Shown here piece by piece: positions 20,318 through 26,126 of a stretch of 32,204 nt of DNA. The translations under genes and the position numbers were made by a program. The stretch is taken from positions 1 through 32,204 of the forward strand of contig JAJZRA010000016.1 in NCBI GenBank assembly GCA_021847485.1, given 5' to 3'. Positions within the stretch are counted from its first letter, which is position 1; each line of letters starts with the position of its first letter. The DNA comes from a bacterium (GTDB lineage: Bacteria; Elusimicrobiota; Elusimicrobia; Elusimicrobiales; UBA9959). A model generated the notes under the pieces. That model saw only the letters and a list, made by a program, of their open reading frames with translations, had not been told where the DNA came from and searched no databases.

Positions 20318-21412
20318 ATGACGTCCCGCCCCGCGCCGCAGAAACTCCTTAAGTTCGACAAGGCCCAGGTCTTCAGCTTCTTCTTCTTCGGCATCCTGCT
20401 GTTCCTGCTCTACCAGCTGCTGCGCATCCTCTCGCCGTTCCTCAACGCCATCCTCGCCGCGGCCACGCTGGCGCTGATCTTCTTCCCGCTGAACCTCTGG
20501 GTCCGCCGGAGCCTGGCCTCCAACCGCACCGCCGCCGCCGGCCTCGCCACGCTGACCGCGCTGCTGACCGTAGTGCTGCCGCTGCTGGTCTTCGGCTGGC
20601 TGCTGCTGCGCGAGTCGCGCGAGCTCTACCCTAAAACGAACCAGTGGCTCACCACCATCTCCCAGCGCGACCTGCAGATCCCCGTGCCCGAGAAACTGCG
20701 CGACTACTGGGACCTGGACCTGCGCGAGATCGTCAGCGGCAACATCAAGAACCTGCAGGAGAGCATCGCGCGGTCCGGCACCGTCATCCTGAAGAACATC
20801 CTGTTCTTTTTCGTCAACCTGGCCGTGGTGATCATCGCCCTCTTCGCCCTGTTCCGGGACGGGGAGCGCTTCCTCAAATGGCTCATCGATATCCTGCCGA
20901 TGGACCAGGAGTACAAGCACCGCATCGCCCGCCAGCTCTACGTCACCACGATGGCCGTGGTCCGCGGCCTGCTGCTCACCGCCGGCATGCAGGGCCTGAT
21001 CGGCGCCCTCGGCTACTGGCTGGCCGGCGTCCCCGCCCCCGCCATGTTCGGCCTGCTGACGTCGCTGGCCGCGCTGGTGCCTTTCGTAGGCACCAGCTTG
21101 GTCTGGCTGCCGCTCTCCGCGGCCATGTATTTCTGGAAGGGCCCGCAGACCGGCCTGTTCGTGCTGGCCTGGGGCGCCCTCGCGGTCGGCCTGCTCGACA
21201 ACTTCATCCGCCCCGTGCTCATCGGCAAGGGCGCCAAACTCCCCATCTTCCTGCTGTTCCTCGGCATCTTCGGCGGGCTGAAGGCCTACGGGCCCGTAGG
21301 CATCTTCCTGGGCCCGCTGCTGATCTCGTGCGTGATCGTGTTCCTGCAGATCTACCGCGAGCACAAGAACCTGCCGCACCTCCCCCCGCCGGAGCCGCCC
21401 GCGCAGCAGTGA
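20318..21412 (+). CDS. AI-2E family transporter (PF01594)
   Basis: 364 residues with about eight helices. The pattern is typical: an N-terminal helix pair (VFSFFFFGILLFLLYQLL, ILAAATLALIFFPL), a soluble stretch (about 100-150), then FRDGERFLKWLIDILPM, GLLLTAGMQGLIGALGYWLAGV, LTSLAALVPFVGTSLVWLP and DNFIRPVLIGKGAKLPIFLLFLGIFGGL. This family includes E. coli TqsA and YdiK and Na+/H+ antiporters; most members' substrates are unproven, so autoinducer export should not be assumed. It is a single gene, divergent from kinase 3, closed by a terminator. Confidence 0.9.
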   Translation: MTSRPAPQKLLKFDKAQVFSFFFFGILLFLLYQLLRILSPFLNAILAAATLALIFFPLNLWVRRSLASNRTAAAGLATLTALLTVVLPLLVFGWLLLRESRELYPKTNQWLTTISQRDLQIPVPEKLRDYWDLDLREIVSGNIKNLQESIARSGTVILKNILFFFVNLAVVIIALFALFRDGERFLKWLIDILPMDQEYKHRIARQLYVTTMAVVRGLLLTAGMQGLIGALGYWLAGVPAPAMFGLLTSLAALVPFVGTSLVWLPLSAAMYFWKGPQTGLFVLAWGALAVGLLDNFIRPVLIGKGAKLPIFLLFLGIFGGLKAYGPVGIFLGPLLISCVIVFLQIYREHKNLPHLPPPEPPAQQ

Positions 21413-21427
21413 AGGCGCGCAGGCGTG

Positions 21428-21461
21428 AAAAAAGCCCGGCGGAAGCCGGGCTTTTCCTTTT
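21428..21461. terminator. Intrinsic terminator, probably bidirectional
   Basis: GCCCGGC, GGAA loop, GCCGGGC, followed by TTTTCCTTTT on the plus strand and preceded by six A on the other side. It separates the convergent AI-2E gene and nuclease gene. Confidence 0.88.
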
Positions 21462-21474
21462 ACCGCGGCGCGGG

Positions 21475-22194
21475 TCAGTCCCTGGCGGTGGATTCCGGGC
21501 AGAGCCTGCGCACCGGGCAGCGGGGGCAGTCGCCCTTGCGCGACATATCCAGCATCAGCATCTTCTCCCCCGTCTCGCGCAGCAGCGCCAGCGTCGCCTC
21601 GCCGGAGGCCGGCGACCAGGGCGCGGAATATTTCTTAAGGCTGGTGAGCACGAAGTAGCCCACCGAGCCCACCTTCAGGCCGAAATCGCGTTCCACGCCC
21701 AGCGCGTAGATCGACAGCTGCAGGCTTCCGGCCACGTCCCAGTCGTTGCGGTCCTCGAAGCCCATCTTGTAGTCCAGCAGCTCGGCGTCGCCGCCCGGCA
21801 GCCGGTCCACCCGGTCGATCGTCCCTTTGATCTTCCACTTCTCGAAAGGGAACTCGAAGCTGCGCTCCGAGTAGAGCACCTGCGCGGGGTTGGCCTGGAA
21901 GTGGGCCCACCACTTCTCCAGCACCAGCGCGCCGCGCTTGTAGAATTCCATGGTCTCCTGCGGCTTGGAGTAGCCCTGGTGCAGCCAGGAATCCTCGTAA
22001 TAGGCGAGCAGGTCGCCCAGGTCGCCCGGCTTGGCGTGGAAGCGCGCCAGCGCGCGGTGCACCGACAGGCCCAGCGAGGAATGCGGCGTCGGCGGCGCGA
22101 ACCTGCGCTCCACGTAGATGAACCGGTACAGGAAAGGGCAGTCCAGGTAGGCGCGGACCTTGCTGTAGTTCAGCTCCAGCGGGTCGAAGATCAT
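21475..22194 (-). CDS. Fe-S PD-(D/E)XK nuclease, RecB/Cas4-like
   Basis: 239 residues. The N-terminal LNYSKVRAYLDCPFLYRFIY, the core KGTIDRVDRLPGGDAELLDYKMG (the D and E/D-x-K metal site, about 120-142), QLSIYAL, and the C-terminal CPRCPVRRLCP follow the RecB-family nuclease (PDDEXK_1) layout. One cysteine near residue 18 plus three in the C-x2-C-x5-C tail are arranged as in the 4Fe-4S nucleases AddB and Cas4. It probably acts on DNA ends in repair. There are no CRISPR repeats or cas genes in the window, so a Cas4 role is unlikely. The start overlaps the rsmD stop in an ATGA. Confidence 0.83.
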   Translation of the reverse strand: MIFDPLELNYSKVRAYLDCPFLYRFIYVERRFAPPTPHSSLGLSVHRALARFHAKPGDLGDLLAYYEDSWLHQGYSKPQETMEFYKRGALVLEKWWAHFQANPAQVLYSERSFEFPFEKWKIKGTIDRVDRLPGGDAELLDYKMGFEDRNDWDVAGSLQLSIYALGVERDFGLKVGSVGYFVLTSLKKYSAPWSPASGEATLALLRETGEKMLMLDMSRKGDCPRCPVRRLCPESTARD

Positions 22195-22778
22195 TTCGCG
22201 GGCTTGAGCCTGAAGAAGTCCACGAAGGTGTCGCCGTACTTCTCGCGGCGGGTATGCTCCAGCCCGGCCGGGGCCGACACCTCCTCCTTCTTGTGGTGCT
22301 GCACCGCTATCACGGCGCCGGGGTTGGCGATGCCCGCCTCCACCAGCAGCTCCAGGGTCTTAACGCTGTAGGCCAGCGGCAGGTTCTCCTCGGTGCGGTA
22401 AGGCGGGCCCATGAACACGATGTCGTAGCCCTTGTAGTCCGCGAAATGCTCCAGCCACTTCAGGCCGCTCAGCACGTCGGCCTTGAGCACCTTGCCCTTC
22501 TCGGAGAAGCCGAGATGGGCCAGGTTCTTCTCTATCGTCTTGACGCAGATCCCCTCTTTCTCGACGAAGACCACCTTGCCGGCCCCGCGAGAAAGGGCCT
22601 CCAGCCCGACGGTGCCGACGCCGGCGAACAGGTCCAGGAACGTCGCGCCGGTGACATAGGGGCGGACGATATCGAAGTAGGACTGGCGGATGCGGGCGGA
22701 AATAGGCTTGACGAACTTCTCCTTCGGGACCGAGAAGATCTTCCTGCCGCGGTGCGTTCCTGCGATGATCCTCATCAT
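22191..22778 (-). CDS. rsmD: 16S rRNA (guanine966-N2)-methyltransferase RsmD
   Basis: About 195 residues from ATG 22778 (MMRIIAGTHRGRKIFSVP); the ATG at 22775 matches the family start MRIIAG equally well, and a longer frame to 22886 runs back into the divergent promoter region. Motifs: ISARIRQSYFDIV, FLDLFAGVGTVGLEALSRGA (SAM site), VFVEKE, and FMGPPYR, the catalytic N/D-PP-Y type motif in which Met-Gly replaces the usual Asp-Pro. It methylates 16S rRNA during 30S assembly. It is coupled to the nuclease gene downstream. Confidence 0.88.
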   Translation of the reverse strand: MMRIIAGTHRGRKIFSVPKEKFVKPISARIRQSYFDIVRPYVTGATFLDLFAGVGTVGLEALSRGAGKVVFVEKEGICVKTIEKNLAHLGFSEKGKVLKADVLSGLKWLEHFADYKGYDIVFMGPPYRTEENLPLAYSVKTLELLVEAGIANPGAVIAVQHHKKEEVSAPAGLEHTRREKYGDTFVDFFRLKPAK

Positions 22779-22802
22779 AAATTTAACTTTGGCGCAACAT
22801 TT

Positions 22803-22816
22803 CCTTAACGTTAAGG
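22803..22816. promoter_or_regulatory. 14-bp perfect palindrome between divergent genes
   Basis: CCTTAACGTTAAGG lies midway between rsmD and the REC-MBL gene, directly before an AT-rich block (TTTATAATATAATTATA) with -10-like boxes for the plus-strand gene. A dyad of this size in this place suggests a repressor operator or self-regulation site. No matching regulator is identified. Confidence 0.45.
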
Positions 22817-22869
22817 GATTTATAATATAATTATAGTAAATACCGCTAGAGGACGGGCGGAGAAAACAA

Positions 22870-24198
22870 ATGGCAAACCCGGACATTATTATCGTCGACG
22901 ACGACCCGATGGTGGGAGAGCTCTCGAGGGACCTGCTGACCGACGCCGGCTACACGGTCACGCTGGTGCAGGACTCCATGCAGGCCATCCCCGTCATCAA
23001 GGCCGAAATGCCCCGCCTGATCGTGACGGACATCATGATGCCGGGCATCACCGGCATGGACATCTGCAAGGCCGTCAAGTCCGACGCCGCCCTCAAGCAC
23101 ATCAAGATCATCGTGGTCTCCGGCAAGTCCTACGAGGTCGAGAAGCAGCGCGCCTTCCAGTTCGGGGCCGACTTCTTCCTGCAGAAGCCGTACAACGTCG
23201 ACACCTTCTCGAGCACCGTCAAGTCCATCCTGGACGGCTCCGTCGCCAACCCCGCCCCCCCGCCGGCCGCCCCCGTGGCCCCGGCCATCATCCACGAGGA
23301 CGAGACCCCCCAGATGAGCGACCTCGCCCCCGGCCAGATCCGCGTCACCGTCTGGGGCTCCCGCGGCCTGCCCGCGCTGATGCCCAATTCCGCCTCCCGG
23401 TACGGCCGCCAGACCTCGTGCCTGTCGGTCGAGACCAAGGACCATCTCTTCGTCTTCGACGCCGGCACCGGCATCGTCGAGCTGGGCAAGGAGATCGCCG
23501 CGAAGAAGCGCTACTACAAGGACATCTGGGTCGTGCTGACGCACTTCCACCTGGACCACATCCTCGGCCTGGGCAGCTTCGCCCCGATCTACGACCCCAA
23601 CTTCTCCATCCACCTGATCGGCTCCAACGACCCCGAGAAGACGCTCAAGGAGGTCGCGCAGAGCACCTTCTACAGTTCCTTCTCGCTGACCAAGCAGGCC
23701 CCGAAGGCCAAGATCGACATCTACGAGATCCTCGAGGACAATTACGAGCTGTTCCCGGGCGTGAAGCTCTCGGCGATGTACGCCAACCACCCTACGAGCA
23801 CGATGATCTACGTGCTGGACCTGCTCGGCAAGCGGATCACGTACTCCCCCGACAGCGAGATCTGGGGCGACGCCACCGCCTTCCAGGACTACGACGAGAA
23901 GCTCGGCGGCTTCGTGCGCGGCTCGGACATCTTCATCCACGACGCGGCCTACAACGACAAGGACTACGAGACCTTCAAAAAGCAGGGGCACTCGGGCCTG
24001 TCCATCGTGGTGGACTTCGCCGCCGAGAAGGCCCAGGCCAGGGACCTCGTGCTCTGGCACGCCAACACCGACTACGCCGACGAGCAGCTGGACCAGATGC
24101 TGGCCGACGCCAAGGCCCGCGCGCAGGCCAAAGGCTACCAGCTGGAGTGCCACCTCCCGCAGGAACGCCAGACCTTCCTGCTGCAGGGCCACCCCTGA
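22870..24198 (+). CDS. Response-regulator receiver fused to metallo-beta-lactamase-fold hydrolase
   Basis: 442 residues. Residues 1-118 are a receiver domain: IIIVDDDPMV (acidic pocket), IVTDIMMPG (phospho-acceptor Asp54), VVSGKS and FLQKPYN. A Pro/Ala linker (about 119-155) leads to a metallo-beta-lactamase domain with VWGSRGLPALMP, RYGRQTSCLSV, FDAGTGI, THFHLDHILG (about 224-233), ITYSPDSE, FIHDAAY, and KQGHSG, then WHAN. The metal ligands look complete. The second domain resembles the cyclic-nucleotide or phosphodiester hydrolases that begin with V-x-x-W-G-(S/T)-R-G. Phosphorylation by a kinase may therefore switch a hydrolase; the substrate is unknown. GGAG lies 7 nt before the ATG. Confidence 0.9.
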   Translation: MANPDIIIVDDDPMVGELSRDLLTDAGYTVTLVQDSMQAIPVIKAEMPRLIVTDIMMPGITGMDICKAVKSDAALKHIKIIVVSGKSYEVEKQRAFQFGADFFLQKPYNVDTFSSTVKSILDGSVANPAPPPAAPVAPAIIHEDETPQMSDLAPGQIRVTVWGSRGLPALMPNSASRYGRQTSCLSVETKDHLFVFDAGTGIVELGKEIAAKKRYYKDIWVVLTHFHLDHILGLGSFAPIYDPNFSIHLIGSNDPEKTLKEVAQSTFYSSFSLTKQAPKAKIDIYEILEDNYELFPGVKLSAMYANHPTSTMIYVLDLLGKRITYSPDSEIWGDATAFQDYDEKLGGFVRGSDIFIHDAAYNDKDYETFKKQGHSGLSIVVDFAAEKAQARDLVLWHANTDYADEQLDQMLADAKARAQAKGYQLECHLPQERQTFLLQGHP

Positions 24199-24213
24199 CC
24201 CCCGCGTAACGCG

Positions 24214-24264
24214 AAAAAGGGGACAGGCTACTTTTTCCCGGAAAAAGTAGCCTGTCCCCTTTTT
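24214..24264. repeat. GGGGACAG palindrome, copy 2 (possible bidirectional terminator)
   Basis: Arms 24214-24236 and 24242-24264 pair perfectly around CCCGG and are identical in sequence to the element at 9801-9853. It again lies between convergent genes, here the REC-MBL fusion and the DUF3467 gene. Confidence 0.85.
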
Positions 24265-24286
24265 TAAGACTTTTTAGCGGCCCGGC

Positions 24287-24583
24287 TCAGCTGTGGCCCT
24301 GGGTCAGGTTCACCGCGCGCTCCGGGATCACGCCGAAGCGGTCCTCGTAGCGCTTGATGTTCTCGAGCAGCGCGGCCAGGAAGCGCTTGGTATGCACCGG
24401 GCTCGAGATGATGCGCGTGCGGAGCTTGGCCTTGGGCTGGTTGGGCTGCAGGAAGAGGAAATCGAAGATGAACTCCGTCTCGCTGTGGGTGACCCCGGCC
24501 AGGTTGGCGTAGACCCCCTGCGCGGTGGCGTCGTCCATCTGAACCTCGAGCTGCATCGGCTTGGCGTCCTTGTTCTCGGCCAT
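24287..24583 (-). CDS. DUF3467 domain protein
   Basis: 98 residues from ATG 24583, set by AAAGGAG 5 nt ahead; the frame extends upstream only through the divergent promoter. Sequence: MQLEVQMDDATAQGVYANLAGVTHS, TEFIFDFLFLQPNQPKAKLRTRIISSPVHTKRFL, then a C-terminal helix ENIKRYEDRFG. This is the pattern of the DUF3467 family (PF11950), small cytoplasmic proteins of unknown function found in many anaerobes and archaea. It is a single gene, divergent from a secreted protein and closed by a palindromic terminator-like repeat. Confidence 0.85.
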   Translation of the reverse strand: MAENKDAKPMQLEVQMDDATAQGVYANLAGVTHSETEFIFDFLFLQPNQPKAKLRTRIISSPVHTKRFLAALLENIKRYEDRFGVIPERAVNLTQGHS

Positions 24584-24630
24584 ATCTTCTCCTTTGCGCG
24601 CGGCGCTGTCGCCGGCGGCGATGATAAGAG

Positions 24631-24636
24631 TATAAT
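24631..24636 (+). promoter_or_regulatory. Putative -10 box of the secreted-protein gene
   Basis: TATAAT with a 20-nt gap to ATG 24657 that contains GGAGG (24647-24651). This is an ordinary leadered start, in contrast to the short leaders seen elsewhere. Confidence 0.55.
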
Positions 24637-24656
24637 ATATTTCCACGGAGGACCGC

Positions 24657-25652
24657 ATGAAAAGACTCGCCGCCGCCCTGCTGCTCGCCCTGCCGGCCGC
24701 CGCCGCCGCGCAGACCGACCTCAAATGCCCGGAGGTCTCCCCGCGCGCCCGCTCGGTCAAGATCTCTCTGATGCAGCCGCTGCGGCGCGGCAAGCGCTGG
24801 CTGCCCGGCGCGCCGGGCACGGTGAACTACTACGCCTGCGACCTCTACGGCCTGATGACCGAGCACGCCGAGTACGACGGCAAGAGCCTCGTCCTCAAGC
24901 GGGCCTACGTCTACAAGGACCAGGCCGAGTCCCGCGACCTCTGCGACCGCCGCAAGTCCGAGGAGAAGCTCACCTCCACCTTCAGCGAGGAGGCCCGCTC
25001 GGCCATCGACGACTTCTGCCGCCGCAACAAGAAGAAGGACTTCGGCGCCGTCTTCGTCTACGACGCCTCCCCCTCCCAGGGCGGCGAGAGCTCCCGCAAG
25101 CCGGTCCGCCAGGTCTTCCGACTGTTCAACGCCAAAGGCTTCGTCGCCGAGGAGGACTCCTTCGATCCTATGATGAACCTGGAGTCGGCCACGCTCTACG
25201 CCTACGACAAGGACAACAACCTGGTCGAGAAGACCGTCAACGACCCGGACGGCCGCCAGCTCAGGCGCGAGACCTGGTCGTGGGACAGGCGCACGGCCTC
25301 GCGGACCTGGTCGGTCTACGGCGAGAACAACGAACTCCGCCGCAGGACCGTCTACGAGGAGCGCGAGGACGGCACGCTGCGCCGCGAGGTCCGCACCGAG
25401 TACGACTCCGGCGAGCAGACGCTCTCCCGCACCGAGATCTACTGCGACGCCAAGGGCCGGCCGGAAAAGGAGCTGGTCTACGACCCCGATTCCCCCGAGC
25501 CCAAATACGAGTACACCTACGCCTACCGGCGAGACGCCAAAGGCAACTGGACCGAGGAGCGCAAGACCCGGGTAATAGTCTACAACGGCAACCGCATCCC
25601 CGACACCCAGTCCGCCCCCGCCATCACCCTCCGCGACATCCAGTACTACTGA
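24657..25652 (+). CDS. Secreted protein with YD/RHS-like repeats, unknown function
   Basis: 331 residues with signal peptide MKRLAAALLLALPAAAAAQ. Residues 30-130 contain four cysteines (KCPEV, YYACDLYG, RDLCDRR, DDFCRRN), probably disulfide-bonded. From about 150 on there are tandem beta-hairpin units of the type FRLFNAKGFVAEE, YAYDKDNNLVEKTVNDPDG, RTASRTWSVYGENNELRR, IYCDAKGRPEKELVYDPDS and YAYRRDAKGNWTEER. These resemble the Y-D-x-x-G-x-L repeats of RHS-type shells, but the protein is far too short for a toxin cage and has no effector domain. Likely periplasmic or surface; function unknown. Confidence 0.8.
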   Translation: MKRLAAALLLALPAAAAAQTDLKCPEVSPRARSVKISLMQPLRRGKRWLPGAPGTVNYYACDLYGLMTEHAEYDGKSLVLKRAYVYKDQAESRDLCDRRKSEEKLTSTFSEEARSAIDDFCRRNKKKDFGAVFVYDASPSQGGESSRKPVRQVFRLFNAKGFVAEEDSFDPMMNLESATLYAYDKDNNLVEKTVNDPDGRQLRRETWSWDRRTASRTWSVYGENNELRRRTVYEEREDGTLRREVRTEYDSGEQTLSRTEIYCDAKGRPEKELVYDPDSPEPKYEYTYAYRRDAKGNWTEERKTRVIVYNGNRIPDTQSAPAITLRDIQYY

Positions 25653-25668
25653 AAACAGGTGTGAAAAC

Positions 25669-25739
25669 AGGGACAGACACCTATTCCGCCCCATTTGGCC
25701 CCATCAGCGCGCCTTACGGCAAAATAGGTGTCTGTCCCT
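25669..25739. repeat. GGGACAG palindrome, variant
   Basis: Arms of 17 bp (25669-25685 and 25723-25739, core GGGACAGACACCTATT) are perfect inverted repeats with a 37-bp loop. It shares the GGGACAG...CTATT layout with the element at 10174-10263 and lies between convergent genes. Confidence 0.8.
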
Positions 25740-25751
25740 ATTTTTGAGCGG

Positions 25752-25784
25752 AAAAGAGCCGGCCCCGCTTTTGGCGGGGCCGGC
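25752..25784 (-). terminator. Intrinsic terminator of the cold-shock gene
   Basis: On the minus strand GCCGGCCCCGC pairs with GCGGGGCCGGC (25784-25758) around a short loop, followed by TCTTTT. It lies 27 bp after the cspA stop. Confidence 0.82.
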
Positions 25785-25810
25785 CGTCTTTCCAGGTAAA
25801 GAACTGGTCC

Positions 25811-26026
25811 TTACTTGGCGGCCTGTATCTTCTTGACGTTCACGGCCTTCGGGCCCTTGTCGGTATTCTCGGTGTCGAACTCGACTTCCTGGTTTTCCGC
25901 CAGGGTCTTGAAGCCCTCGCCTTGAATGGAAGAGTGATGGACGAAGAGGTCCTTAGAGCCGTCCTCCGGGATGATGAAGCCGAACCCCTTCTTGTCGTTG
26001 AACCACTTAACTTTACCTTTAGCCAT
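25811..26026 (-). CDS. cspA: Cold-shock protein (CspA family)
   Basis: 71 residues: [23 protein letters not shown] (RNP1-like), [17 protein letters not shown] (RNP2-like), [17 protein letters not shown]. This is the complete OB-fold RNA chaperone that binds single-stranded RNA and melts secondary structure. GAGAGG lies upstream of the ATG. The leader of about 50 nt contains a GNRA-capped hairpin, as is common for cold-shock mRNAs. Follows glgP on the same strand but has its own -10. Confidence 0.95.
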   Translation of the reverse strand: MAKGKVKWFNDKKGFGFIIPEDGSKDLFVHHSSIQGEGFKTLAENQEVEFDTENTDKGPKAVNVKKIQAAK

Positions 26027-26063
26027 TTGCTTATTTACCTCTCTTTAGTTACCGATACTTCAG

Positions 26064-26092
26064 GGCCGTCTCCGGCCGTTGAAAATATTATA
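26064..26092 (-). promoter_or_regulatory. cspA -10 box and leader hairpin
   Basis: TATAAT on the minus strand (26092-26087) is followed by GGCCG-GAGA-CGGCC (26077-26064), a stable GNRA-loop hairpin near the 5' end of the cspA leader. It could stabilise the mRNA or respond to temperature. Confidence 0.5.
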
Positions 26093-26126
26093 TATATTTT
26101 CGCGCGCGGTGAAGCAAGCCGCCGGG

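Noticed and set aside
20318-21412. Quorum-sensing autoinducer-2 exporter
   Set aside because: The family name reflects one E. coli member; other members are Na+/H+ antiporters or unknown, and no luxS or lsr genes are nearby.
21475-22194. Cas4 and a CRISPR locus
   Set aside because: The nuclease resembles Cas4 in its cysteines, but no direct-repeat array and no cas1/cas2 is present in the window.
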